This document shows, in pieces, positions 35,763 through 44,193 of a DNA stretch of 49,272 nucleotides. The DNA is from Bacteroidota bacterium (GTDB taxonomy: Bacteria; Bacteroidota; Bacteroidia; Bacteroidales; CG2-30-32-10): positions 1-49,272 of the forward strand of contig JACAAW010000008.1 in NCBI GenBank assembly GCA_013377115.1, in the 5' to 3' direction. Positions within the stretch are counted from its first letter, which is position 1. The number at the start of each line of letters is the position of its first letter. The position numbers and the translations under genes were made by a program. The notes under the pieces were generated by a model. It saw nothing but the letters and a program-made list of their open reading frames with translations. It was not told the DNA's origin and ran no database searches.

Positions 35763-36532
35763 TTACTCTTCATTTTTACTAAATCCTCATAAATATTAAT
35801 CGGCTCAGGTAAGAGATCGTTTTTTATTTTTAAGCACATCAAATGTAGGTGTGTTGGCGACCTCTTTTTAAATGCATTTAAGCCAGTTCTGCCCATATTA
35901 GCAATAATCATTCCTGGCTCAACAATATCGCCAATTTTTACATTAATTTTATTATTATGAGCATAATAAAACAAAATTTCATTTTCTGGATCATAGATCA
36001 AAATATATTTTCCGCCGCGTATTTGAGAGTTTGAATCCCATATTGGTTCAGATGCGATAACAACTCCAGAAGAAATGGATAAAATATTTATTGCTGTTTT
36101 CGAATTATCATCCAGGCAATCTTGGTTTTTATCCATTGCGAAAATATCTTGTGCGGGATGGCCAGTGTGTTTATTGCCATCAAAATAATTGTAATTACCA
36201 GGCAAATAACCATTTCCGTTGCTGCCACCAATTGAAGATTTAGAATAAGCCTGAACAGGAAAAACCCAATCTGATTTAGAAAATTTGCTTTGATTTGTAA
36301 TTAAATATTGCTTCTTAATTTCAGAAATTAAAAATTTAAATTGCTTTGAAGCATCGGAAAATTTAAGTTTTCCATCTCTAATTTCAGTGTTTAATTGATT
36401 AAACTTTTGACAATAGTCAACTAAAATGGAATCGCCATTTGTTATTATAGATTTCTTCTCATTAATAGATCCAGAAGAACAGTTAATGAAAAATGGAAAT
36501 AAAAATATTATTAAAAAGTGACTTCTTTTCAT
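35759..36532 (-). CDS. M23-family metallopeptidase lipoprotein
   Basis: A 257-residue lipoprotein from the ATG at 36532 (MKRSHFLIIFLFPFFINC, Cys18). An earlier in-frame start at 36565 lies inside a terminator hairpin and is rejected. The M23 (LytM) zinc site is intact: HxxxD in GHPAQDIFAMD, YYAHNN, and HxH in THLHLMC. It should cut peptide cross-bridges in peptidoglycan, unlike the EnvC-like protein elsewhere in the window. Fused by a 4-base overlap to DUF4846, so the pair probably acts on the same wall or peptide substrate. Confidence 0.88.
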   Translation of the reverse strand: MKRSHFLIIFLFPFFINCSSGSINEKKSIITNGDSILVDYCQKFNQLNTEIRDGKLKFSDASKQFKFLISEIKKQYLITNQSKFSKSDWVFPVQAYSKSSIGGSNGNGYLPGNYNYFDGNKHTGHPAQDIFAMDKNQDCLDDNSKTAINILSISSGVVIASEPIWDSNSQIRGGKYILIYDPENEILFYYAHNNKINVKIGDIVEPGMIIANMGRTGLNAFKKRSPTHLHLMCLKIKNDLLPEPINIYEDLVKMKSK

Positions 36533-36538
36533 ACTATT

Positions 36539-36572
36539 AAAAAAAACTCCCTTTAGCAATACCAAAGGGAGT
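36539..36572 (-). terminator. Rho-independent terminator after the TPR gene
   Basis: A perfect 9-bp stem (ACTCCCTTT 36546-36554, AAAGGGAGT 36564-36572) with a 9-base loop. Read on the minus strand it is followed by a run of eight T (36539-36546, the last pairing in the stem). It lies 20 bases after the TPR gene stop and just before the M23 start, separating the two transcripts. Confidence 0.88.
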
Positions 36573-36591
36573 TATATGATTTTCAAAAAAA

Positions 36592-37029
36592 TTATTTTTT
36601 ATTTTTTTCGAGTATTTCCTTTTCTTTATCCTTGCAAAATTTATCAATTAGCTCACCTGCTCCATCAAATCCCAAATCAAAAGATTTAACCCAATCATTA
36701 CAAGCATCATCGTTTTTCTTTAAATCTCCATTTACAACGCCTCTATAAAAATAAGCTTCTGCAAAATCTGGTTGTAATTCAATTGCTTTATTAAAATCAG
36801 CCATTGATGTTTTTAAATCATTTAGCAAATATTCACCCATTCCTCTGTATAAATAAGCATCTGGATAACCAGGATTTATTTCAAGAACTTTGTTAAAAAT
36901 ATCTATTGCACCTTTGTAATCTTTTCGGGTAATTTTCACATCACCTTTTCTCATTAAATCGTCTATTTCCTTTTGTGAAAAAACATTTGCTGAACAAAAT
37001 ACTAAAAGAATAAAAAGAATTTTTTTCAT
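36592..37029 (-). CDS. Small secreted tetratricopeptide-repeat protein
   Basis: A 145-residue protein with a signal peptide (MKKILFILLVFCSANVFS, cut before QKEID) and three TPR units, the best being YPDAYLYRGMGEYLLNDLKT and FAEAYFYRGVVNGDLKKNDD. Probably a periplasmic scaffold. The C-terminal CNDWVKSFDLGFDGAGELIDKFC holds two Cys residues that could form a disulphide. It ends in a strong terminator and is a single-gene transcript. No clear promoter was found in the 236-base gap to rnr. Confidence 0.82.
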   Translation of the reverse strand: MKKILFILLVFCSANVFSQKEIDDLMRKGDVKITRKDYKGAIDIFNKVLEINPGYPDAYLYRGMGEYLLNDLKTSMADFNKAIELQPDFAEAYFYRGVVNGDLKKNDDACNDWVKSFDLGFDGAGELIDKFCKDKEKEILEKNKK

Positions 37030-37265
37030 GGGAATAATGGTTAATTGTTAGTAATTATCTTCTTTAAATAAGTCATTCAAAATCTTTCAGTTATTAATAA
37101 TTAATTTCTTCAGACTTTTTAAATTTTCACAAAAATAATTATTTTTTCGATAGCGCATCTAACTTTTTTTACAAACAAAAAATTCGATTTTGTCGGATTA
37201 TTAATTTTTTATAAAATTAAGTCTGTTTTTATGGCTAATTTTACGCAATACAAAAATTTACATTA

Positions 37266-39422
37266 ATGAAATACAACAAAAAATCAAAGCAAGAACCAAC
37301 AAAAAATAATTCTTTAAAAAACAGAATTATGGAGGTTTTCGCTACCAATCCTGAAAGAGGCTATAATTATAAACAAATTGCTGGATTACTAAAAATAAAC
37401 GATACTGCCAGTAGAGGATTGGTGAATACAATTATTCAGGAATTGGCTTTTATTAAAAGCTTAACTGAACAAAAAAGAGGAACTTATATTATTAATCCTA
37501 AAGAGATTCAATTCTACGTTTCAAAAACATATTTAACGGGCAAAGTAGATATGAAAGCTGGTGGAAAAGCTTACGTTATTATTGAAAACAGAGAAGAAGA
37601 TATTTTTATTGCAGCAATAAATACCAATCATGCCTTGCATGGTGATACTGTAAAAGTTTATTTGTTTCCTAAAAGAAAAGAGCGGAAACAAGAAGGACAA
37701 ATCATTGAAATTATTGAAAGAGCTAAAAACAAATTTGTTGGAATCATTGAAATTTCTTCAAAATATGCTTTTTTTGTAGCAGATAATACTTCGATGCCTT
37801 TTGATATTTTTGTTCCGAACGACATGATTCATAAAGCAAAAAATGGTCAAAAAGTTGTGGTTCAAATCGAAGAATGGCCAGCAAAAGCTAAAAATCCAAT
37901 TGGAAGAGTTATTGAAGTTCTCGGATATCCAGGCGATAATGATGTTGAAATGAATTCGATTTTAGTTGAATTCGATTTCCCTTTGCGCTTTCCTGATGCT
38001 GTTAATGCAGAAGCTGATGAATTTCCAAATGAAATTCCTGATTTTGAATATAAGGAACGCAGGGATTTTAGAGAAATTACAACATTTACAATAGATCCTG
38101 CAGATGCGAAAGATTTTGATGATGCACTTTCCATTAAGACACTGAAAAATGGTAATTTTGAAGTTGGTGTTCATATTGCTGATGTTTCGCATTATGTAAA
38201 ACCAGATTCGCTTTTAGATAAAGAAGCTTTCGATAGAGGAACTTCTGTTTACCTTGTAGATAGAGTTATTCCAATGCTTCCAGAACATTTGTCGAATGGT
38301 GTTTGTTCATTAAAACCAAATGAGGATAAATTAACTTTTTCGGCTGTTTTTGAAATGGACAAAAACTCAAACATTATTTCTGAATGGTTTGGTAAGACTG
38401 TAATTAATTCTGATAAAAGATTTTCATACGAAGAAGCTCAGGAAATTATTGAAACAGAAACTGGAATTTTGGCCAACGAAGTGTTGACGCTCAATATGCT
38501 TGCAAAGAAATTGCGCGATGATCGTTTTAAGAAAGGTGCAATTGATTTCGATACTGTCGAGGTAAAATTCAATCTTGACGAAAATGGCAAACCAATTGGC
38601 GTTTACATTAAAGAATACAAAGATTCTAATAAACTTATTGAAGAGTTTATGCTTTTGGCAAACAAAAAAGTAGCTGAATTTATTGGAAAACCCGGAAATA
38701 AAAAACCACCAAAAACCTTTGTTTATAGAATTCACGATAGTCCAAACCCAGAAAAATTAAACACTTTCAAAGATTTTGTTGGAAAACTTGGCTATAAAAT
38801 GAATGTTGGATCACGAAAATCTATCACCAATTCAATGAATTCACTTCTTCATGATATTGTTGGAAAAGGTGAAGAAACCATGATTGGAAATTTAGCAATC
38901 CGCACTATGTCGAAAGCTATTTATACAACCGAAAACATTGGTCACTATGGATTGGGCTTCGATTTTTATTCGCATTTCACCTCTCCAATTCGTAGATATC
39001 CAGATTTACTGGTTCATCGTTTATTATTTTGGTATTTGAACGGAAAAGCAAGTGTGAGCGCCAACGTTTACGAAGACCTTTGTGTTCATTCATCTGATAT
39101 GGAGAAAAAGGCTAGTGATGCTGAAAGAGCTTCAATAAAATATAAACAAGTTGAATTTTTAATGGACAAAATTGGAGAAACTTTTGATGGAATTATTTCT
39201 GGTGTTAGCAAATGGGGAATTTATGTTGAAATAGTTGGAAATAAATGCGAAGGAATGGTAAGCATGAGAGATTTGGTTGATGATTTCTATTATTTGGATG
39301 AAGACAATTATTGCGTAATTGGACAGCGTTCTGGAATGAGATATAATTTAGGCGACACTTTAAAAATTAAAATTAAACGAGCTGATTTAGGCAGAAAACA
39401 ATTAGATTTTGAAATTGTATAA
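37266..39422 (+). CDS. rnr: Ribonuclease R
   Basis: A 718-residue 3'-5' exoribonuclease. Order: N-terminal winged helix (about residues 15-75), cold-shock/OB domains (about 80-220), the RNB catalytic core from about 265 with FTIDPADAKDFDDALSI (the four catalytic Asp), YTTENIGHYGLGFDFYSHFT near 550 and FTSPIRRYPDLLVHR, and a C-terminal S1 domain (about 635-715). It degrades structured RNA and aids rRNA turnover. Transcribed alone; a bidirectional terminator lies 6 bases after the stop. Confidence 0.97.
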   Translation: MKYNKKSKQEPTKNNSLKNRIMEVFATNPERGYNYKQIAGLLKINDTASRGLVNTIIQELAFIKSLTEQKRGTYIINPKEIQFYVSKTYLTGKVDMKAGGKAYVIIENREEDIFIAAINTNHALHGDTVKVYLFPKRKERKQEGQIIEIIERAKNKFVGIIEISSKYAFFVADNTSMPFDIFVPNDMIHKAKNGQKVVVQIEEWPAKAKNPIGRVIEVLGYPGDNDVEMNSILVEFDFPLRFPDAVNAEADEFPNEIPDFEYKERRDFREITTFTIDPADAKDFDDALSIKTLKNGNFEVGVHIADVSHYVKPDSLLDKEAFDRGTSVYLVDRVIPMLPEHLSNGVCSLKPNEDKLTFSAVFEMDKNSNIISEWFGKTVINSDKRFSYEEAQEIIETETGILANEVLTLNMLAKKLRDDRFKKGAIDFDTVEVKFNLDENGKPIGVYIKEYKDSNKLIEEFMLLANKKVAEFIGKPGNKKPPKTFVYRIHDSPNPEKLNTFKDFVGKLGYKMNVGSRKSITNSMNSLLHDIVGKGEETMIGNLAIRTMSKAIYTTENIGHYGLGFDFYSHFTSPIRRYPDLLVHRLLFWYLNGKASVSANVYEDLCVHSSDMEKKASDAERASIKYKQVEFLMDKIGETFDGIISGVSKWGIYVEIVGNKCEGMVSMRDLVDDFYYLDEDNYCVIGQRSGMRYNLGDTLKIKIKRADLGRKQLDFEIV

Positions 39423-39427
39423 ACAAA

Positions 39428-39458
39428 AAAAGGGGAAGCTATAAAAACCTCCCCTTTT
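39428..39458. terminator. Bidirectional Rho-independent terminator between rnr and the LytTR regulator
   Basis: AAAAGGGGA (39428-39436) pairs with TCCCCTTTT (39450-39458) around a 13-base loop. The T-side run works for rnr and the A run (39425-39431) works as a T run for the opposing regulator gene, 27 bases from its stop. Confidence 0.85.
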
Positions 39459-39484
39459 CACCAAACCTAACCTATTATTAAAAC

Positions 39485-40237
39485 CTAAATCAAATTTAAG
39501 CGTCCAAAAAGCTCTTTACGATATAAACCGCCTATTGGAATCACTTTCATTTTTCCTTCAATTACCAAATCAGGATATTTTATAGAGAATATTTTGTCAA
39601 GTCTTACGATATATGATCTGTGAACTCTAACAAAATCCTTAGCAGGTAAGATTCTCATCATTTCCTTCATTGTAGTATGTGTTGTAAAAATATTATCAGA
39701 AGTGTTGATAACAACGTAATCTTTTAATGCTTCTACAAAATAAATATCATCAAATTTAATTTTATTCAATCTATAATCAGCTCTAACAAATACACTGTCT
39801 TTGTGTTCTTTGTTTTCAACAATTGAATGATAAAGATCTCTTTCTCTTTTTACTAATAAATCTTTCTCGTGTTTGTAAATTGCCATTTCGATAGTGGTTT
39901 GCAATTCTTTTTCTTTGAAAGGTTTAATAATATAACCATAAGGTTCTGAAATTTTTGCTTTATTTAATGTATTGTCATCAGCATAAGCTGTTAGAAAAAT
40001 AACTGGAACATCAAATCTTTCGCGGATAACGTTTGCTGCTTCGATTCCTGTCATTTCTCCTTTTAACATAATATCCATTAAAATAAGGTCGGGGCGTGTT
40101 TGCTCAACTTCTTCAATAGCTTTTTCGCCTGAAGAAACGATAGTTGGAACAATGTATCCTAATTTTTTAAGACTATTTTGTATGTCTTTTGCAACGATAC
40201 TTTCGTCTTCAACGATTAAAATTTTCAATTTTGCCAT
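39485..40237 (-). CDS. LytTR-family response regulator
   Basis: A 250-residue regulator: CheY-like receiver at residues 4-120 with the acidic pair near Glu10-Asp11, phospho-acceptor Asp55 (LILMDIML) and the KPF lysine near 107; a linking helix; and a LytTR DNA-binding domain at about 150-250 (DDIYFVEALKDYVVINTSDN, MKEMMRILPAKDFVRVHRSY). Bacteroidota often pair such regulators with membrane kinases, but no kinase adjoins this gene; the nearest is 12.8 kb away. A very good promoter is upstream. Confidence 0.95.
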   Translation of the reverse strand: MAKLKILIVEDESIVAKDIQNSLKKLGYIVPTIVSSGEKAIEEVEQTRPDLILMDIMLKGEMTGIEAANVIRERFDVPVIFLTAYADDNTLNKAKISEPYGYIIKPFKEKELQTTIEMAIYKHEKDLLVKRERDLYHSIVENKEHKDSVFVRADYRLNKIKFDDIYFVEALKDYVVINTSDNIFTTHTTMKEMMRILPAKDFVRVHRSYIVRLDKIFSIKYPDLVIEGKMKVIPIGGLYRKELFGRLNLI

Positions 40238-40331
40238 GTTTGTGTTTTTTGAGTGAACTAAATGAGTTTTATATTAATTGCTAATAATCTGCTAAATCTT
40301 TGTTTTTTAATATATTCTATCAAAACTTCGA

Positions 40332-40363
40332 CAAAATTAAAAGTTCTAAATTATATAAACAAA
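40332..40363 (-). promoter_or_regulatory. Promoter of the LytTR regulator gene
   Basis: On the minus strand TTTG (40360-40363), exactly 20 bases, then TAATTTTG (40332-40339): a perfect match to the Bacteroidota consensus. Transcription would start near 40325, giving a leader of about 90 bases. Confidence 0.75.
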
Positions 40364-40514
40364 TATTTTGGCACTTATTTTAAATTATTTTATTAACATT
40401 AAATCGAAATATTTTGCTTGTTTAGGTAGTTATGGGTAAAAAAATTAGACTATTTTCGTTTTTGCCACCTTAAAGGGTTTCGGTTAATATTTTTTTTGAA
40501 ATATTGATGAATAA

Positions 40515-40528
40515 AGATGTATACATCT
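40515..40528. promoter_or_regulatory. Perfect palindrome, possible regulator site
   Basis: AGATGTATACATCT is an exact 14-bp palindrome about 150 bases upstream of the LytTR regulator promoter; a partial copy of its right half (GCATCT) follows 6 bases on. No bound factor can be named. Confidence 0.3.
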
Positions 40529-40633
40529 ATAATGCATCTAAATTAATAGATACTTTTTGAAAATAAAGCAAAATTTGAATTTTTAGGGTTGATTTTTGGA
40601 TAAGCTGTTATGCAATAATTAGCTAAAGAAAAT

Positions 40634-42166
40634 TTACTGATCTTCTGTTGGCTCTGTGGTGGGTTTTACTAAAACTCCATCGAATCTAATTTCGATACCG
40701 TTTTTATAAAGTGTTACAAGGAAAGGGGTGCCATCGTAATTATTTTTCTTCCATTCTCCATCTTTTTTACCCATAATATAATTTCCCGTTTCTTTAATTT
40801 TGCCATTATCATAATAATAGGTATGTCTTCCATCAGGATTATCATCGGTATATTTTCCTTCAAATAACAAGGATTTATCTGGGTAATAAGTTTTCCAAAT
40901 ACTGTCTTTTTTTCCGTTTTTAAAATTCCCTTCTTCTTTATAATCGCCTAATTCATAAAACCAAAAACCCTCTTCATAACCTTCTATAAAATCACCTTTT
41001 GTAATGATTGCACCAGTAGTATCGGCGTATTCCGTCATCATGCCTTCTTCCAGGCCATTTTCCATGTTTTCTTCTCTAAGAATATTTCCTGATTCATAAA
41101 ACCATTTCCATAAACCGGTTGGAAGTCCTTTTTTATTGTATTGACCAATTTGTTCGGTTTTTCCATTCCGATGATAATATTTCCATGGACCTATTTTTTT
41201 TCCATCTTTATATTCACCTTCATTTTTTATTTCTCCAGTTTCATAAAACTCTTTCCATTTACCTTGGCGAACGCCTTGTTCATCAACAATTCCTTCTCCA
41301 ACTTTTCTGCCATTACTAAAAATGAATGAACGTTCTAATTTTCCTTTTGAAGAATATTCTCTCCTCAACCCTTCAGCAGTATTGCCTTTAAAACTTTGAA
41401 TTGTTTTAACAACACCTGAAGAATAATATTCTGTTTTTACATCAAGTTTGGTCAATTCTTTTACATCAACCTGAAGAGAATCTCCAGTATATTTGAGAAT
41501 TGAAGTTAGATTTCCATCTGGATCATATTCTTTAAAATAACCATCTTTTTTTCCATCTCTGTAAAAACCTTCTGATTTAACATTTCCTTTATCATAAAAG
41601 GTTTTCCACCAATTTTGCTTGAGGTTATTTTTGTCTTTTCTATTGATATTTTCTCTGTAAAGAACAAAGCCTTTTTTATATTCTACCAAAGTTATTACAG
41701 TTCCATCCTGGTCGTATTCTTTTGATAATCCATTTTCTCTGCCATCCACAAAATTGGTAGTTTGTTTTATTTTTCCATTTTCATAGAATAAATTGGTCAA
41801 TCCTTCTTTTGAATCATTTAAATATTTTTCTTCGAGTGTTTCTTTTTCAAGATAAGTTCTCTTTATGCCATTTTTCTTATCGTTTTTATAATTAATCTCT
41901 AAAATTAATTTTCCTTGATCACTATAAAATTTCCATAAGCTATCTAATTGATAGTCTTTTCTATTTCCTTCAGATTTTATAAATCCATTTTCATAAAAGG
42001 TTTTCCAATAACCATCAGGTTTTCCATCTTTTAAATTACCGCAGCTTGAAATATTTCCATTAGGATAATGAAAACTTGAATAACCATTATTATCAACGGT
42101 ATCTTTTTGAGAAAAAGCGATACTGTAAAGAAAAATAAATAAAACTGACAGAAAAAATTTCTTCAT
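40634..42166 (-). CDS. Secreted YwqK/MORN-repeat protein
   Basis: A 510-residue protein from the ATG at 42166; an ATG three codons earlier (42175) is possible but MKKFFLSVLFIFLYSIAFSQ is a clean signal peptide. The mature protein is almost wholly MORN-variant repeats of about 22-40 residues, each like 'YENGxIKxExxYKDGKKDGxWKxY', with well over a dozen units. Database names often call such proteins 'toxin-antitoxin YwqK antitoxin', but nothing here supports an antitoxin function: it is exported and has no toxin partner. Surface or periplasmic binding is more plausible. Confidence 0.85.
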   Translation of the reverse strand: MKKFFLSVLFIFLYSIAFSQKDTVDNNGYSSFHYPNGNISSCGNLKDGKPDGYWKTFYENGFIKSEGNRKDYQLDSLWKFYSDQGKLILEINYKNDKKNGIKRTYLEKETLEEKYLNDSKEGLTNLFYENGKIKQTTNFVDGRENGLSKEYDQDGTVITLVEYKKGFVLYRENINRKDKNNLKQNWWKTFYDKGNVKSEGFYRDGKKDGYFKEYDPDGNLTSILKYTGDSLQVDVKELTKLDVKTEYYSSGVVKTIQSFKGNTAEGLRREYSSKGKLERSFIFSNGRKVGEGIVDEQGVRQGKWKEFYETGEIKNEGEYKDGKKIGPWKYYHRNGKTEQIGQYNKKGLPTGLWKWFYESGNILREENMENGLEEGMMTEYADTTGAIITKGDFIEGYEEGFWFYELGDYKEEGNFKNGKKDSIWKTYYPDKSLLFEGKYTDDNPDGRHTYYYDNGKIKETGNYIMGKKDGEWKKNNYDGTPFLVTLYKNGIEIRFDGVLVKPTTEPTEDQ

Positions 42167-42223
42167 CGTTAACAATATGAACCGTAAAATTACAATTTAA
42201 ATTTCAATTTAAAACCAAAGTTT

Positions 42224-43159
42224 TTATGATAATTCAAGCATTCTTAGCATTGGTTTTTTTGCTTTTTCTATTATTTCCTGGGAAAGCAATATTTCTGGTT
42301 GTTCGTTTAATAAGCAATTATAGAGTTTTTCTAAAGTATTTAATTTCATATATATACAATCATTGCACGAACAGGTATCATCAGTTGGAACAATAATAAA
42401 ATTCTTATTTGGCGATGATTTTTTCATTTGATGAATAATTCCTGTTTCAGTGGCAACAATAAATTCATTGGATTCACTTTTAATTGTAAAATTTAATAGG
42501 GCAGCAGTAGAACCAACAAAATCGGCTATTTCTAAAATTGGCGCTTTACATTCAGGATGAGCAATTAATTTTGCGTTTGGATGTTCTATTTTTAAGTTAA
42601 TAACTCTTTCTAATGACAAAATATTATGAACTTCACAAGAGCCATTCCATAAAACCATATTTCTTCCGGTTAAATTGTTTATGTAAGAACCCAGATTTTT
42701 ATCAGGAGCAAAAACAATTTTAGCATCTTTTGGTAAACTTTCAACAATTTTAACTGCATTACTTGAAGTACAAACTATATCAGTCATGGTTTTAATATCA
42801 GCAGAGCAATTGATATAAGAAATAACAGTGTGTTGTGAATAATTTTTCAAAAATTCTTTAAAATCTTCTGGTTTACAAGAATCAGCAAGCGAACAACCTG
42901 CTTCCAAATCTGGTAATAAAACTTTTTTAGTTGAATTTAAAATTTTGGCAGTTTCTGCCATAAAATGAACTCCAGCAAAAACAATTATATTTGCATTGGT
43001 TTTAACAGCTTCTTGAGCCAAAGCCAAACTATCGCCAACAAAATCAGCAATGTCTTGAATATCGGGAGTTTGATAATAATGGGCTAAAATAATTGCGTTC
43101 TTTTGTCTTTTTAAATCATTAATTTTTTCAATTAAATCATTATTTTCTTCTTTTAACAT
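42224..43159 (-). CDS. nadA: Quinolinate synthase A
   Basis: A 311-residue [4Fe-4S] enzyme that condenses iminoaspartate with dihydroxyacetone phosphate to quinolinate, for NAD synthesis. Motifs: AIILAHYYQTPDIQDIADFV at residues 18-37, cluster ligands in the AGCSLADSC, HPECKAP and TCSCNDC segments, and the SCEVH turn. Length is normal for the NadA type without an N-terminal extension. nadB and nadC are not in the window. A promoter lies upstream in the long gap shared with rpiB. Confidence 0.96.
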   Translation of the reverse strand: MLKEENNDLIEKINDLKRQKNAIILAHYYQTPDIQDIADFVGDSLALAQEAVKTNANIIVFAGVHFMAETAKILNSTKKVLLPDLEAGCSLADSCKPEDFKEFLKNYSQHTVISYINCSADIKTMTDIVCTSSNAVKIVESLPKDAKIVFAPDKNLGSYINNLTGRNMVLWNGSCEVHNILSLERVINLKIEHPNAKLIAHPECKAPILEIADFVGSTAALLNFTIKSESNEFIVATETGIIHQMKKSSPNKNFIIVPTDDTCSCNDCIYMKLNTLEKLYNCLLNEQPEILLSQEIIEKAKKPMLRMLELS

Positions 43160-43220
43160 ATATTATTATATTTCTTAATTTAAATGAATATATTATTAAT
43201 AATAGCCTGTTAGTTTTGTG

Positions 43221-43252
43221 CAAAAATATTTTATTTAAAGTTGTATTACCAA
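43221..43252 (-). promoter_or_regulatory. Promoter of nadA
   Basis: On the minus strand TTG (43250-43252), 21 bases, then TATTTTTG (43221-43228), a perfect -7 box. Transcription would start near 43214, about 55 bases before the nadA ATG. Confidence 0.6.
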
Positions 43253-43271
43253 TTTATTAATTTCAATTAAC

Positions 43272-43318
43272 AATTTAATTAGAGTTATTAGAACTTAATA
43301 AATTTAATTAGAGTTATT
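43272..43318. repeat. 18-bp direct repeat upstream of nadA promoter
   Basis: AATTTAATTAGAGTTATT occurs exactly at 43272-43289 and 43301-43318 (29-base period, about 2.8 helix turns). It lies just upstream of the -33 box of nadA and could be a pair of regulator sites. The sequence is AT-rich, so chance is harder to exclude. Confidence 0.5.
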
Positions 43319-43664
43319 TAAAGTTTTATTAACAGATTGTTATTAATAAATTTTTTAGTAAGTTTTATAGTTAACTAACCATTAAAAGTGTTAGAATTTT
43401 GTTAATATTTATATATAAAAACGACAAAACTTTTTGATGTTAATTTAAAATTATTTTTAAGTCAATTCAGTATTTATAAATCGCATTTTTCTTTTCATTT
43501 ATTCTCAACAAAATTACATAGTAATTAACAAAAAAATGTTAGTTATTTCTTAATTATTTGATTTTAAGTTTAGTCGATTCATTGTGTTAATTTGTTATAA
43601 ATTATCTTTATCCAATAAACAATTAATAATTACCCTTTTAGTTAATTAAACATAAAATATTATT

Positions 43665-43672
43665 TAAATTTG
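43665..43672 (+). promoter_or_regulatory. -7 element of rpiB
   Basis: TAAATTTG matches TAnnTTTG and is followed by C, 18 bases before the ATG at 43691. No good -33 box at the expected distance. Confidence 0.4.
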
Positions 43673-43690
43673 CATTTAAATTTATTAACA

Positions 43691-44134
43691 ATGGTAGAAA
43701 AAAAGAAAATTTTAGCAATAGGTTCCGATCATGCTGGATATGAATTAAAAACTTTAATTATCCATTTTTTAGAATCTCTGGGTTATAAAGTTCAAGATTA
43801 TGGTGCATTTTCGAGTTTGAGTGTTGATTATCCTGATGTAGCCCACCCACTTGCTGCAGCGATAGTTAATCATACTCACGATTTTGGTATTCTTATTTGT
43901 GGAACTGGAAATGGTGTAAATATGGCAGCCAATAAACATAAAGGAATTCGTTCGGCATTGTGTTGGAATAAAGACATTGCAAAATTTGCAATCGAACACA
44001 ATAATGCCAATATAATTGCTTTACCAGCAAGATTTATTGATTTTATTACTGCAAAAGAAATAATTGAAACAGCATTGTTTTCTGGTTTTGAAGCTGGAAG
44101 ACACCAACTTAGGGTTGATAAAATAAATTGTTAA
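43691..44134 (+). CDS. rpiB: Ribose-5-phosphate isomerase B
   Basis: A 147-residue enzyme that interconverts ribose-5-phosphate and ribulose-5-phosphate. The ATG at 43691 gives VEKKKILAIGSDHAGYELK; the in-frame TTG at 43670 lies inside the promoter and is rejected. Motifs: SDHAGYELK near residues 12-20, catalytic Cys70 in GILICGTGNGVNMAANK, and HNNANIIALPARFI. All family residues are present. It is upstream of lutB with a 59-base gap; the two may be co-transcribed. Confidence 0.95.
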   Translation: MVEKKKILAIGSDHAGYELKTLIIHFLESLGYKVQDYGAFSSLSVDYPDVAHPLAAAIVNHTHDFGILICGTGNGVNMAANKHKGIRSALCWNKDIAKFAIEHNNANIIALPARFIDFITAKEIIETALFSGFEAGRHQLRVDKINC

Positions 44135-44193
44135 GTTTTTTAAAAACGACAACAATTTGAAGTATTTTTGAAAAGAATTATATTTTCAAGTAA

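Larger units (their letters stand above)
40238..40633. other. Intergenic region upstream of the LytTR regulator
   Basis: 396 AT-rich bases without a convincing gene. It holds the regulator promoter (40332-40363), a perfect 14-bp palindrome (40515-40528) and a 7-bp AATATTT/AAATATT inverted repeat at 40486-40505. No clear terminator for the MORN-repeat gene is seen. Confidence 0.6.
43160..43690. other. Long AT-rich divergent intergenic region nadA/rpiB
   Basis: 531 bases, far above average AT, with no reading frame of note. It holds a nadA promoter (43221-43252), an 18-base direct repeat (43272-43318), a -7 box for rpiB (43665-43672) and many TTAATTA-type runs. The length for a simple two-gene gap is unusual in such a compact window, so a small RNA or complex control region is possible. 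Confidence 0.6.

Noticed and set aside
36533-36565. Upstream start for the M23 lipoprotein
   Set aside because: It would place the start codon inside a perfect terminator stem, and the signal peptide fits the later ATG at 36532.
43272-43318. CRISPR array
   Set aside because: Only two 18-base copies with an 11-base spacer; AT-rich, no further units and no cas genes.
43670-43690. TTG start for rpiB
   Set aside because: It lies within the -7 promoter element; the ATG at 43691 gives the normal family N-terminus.
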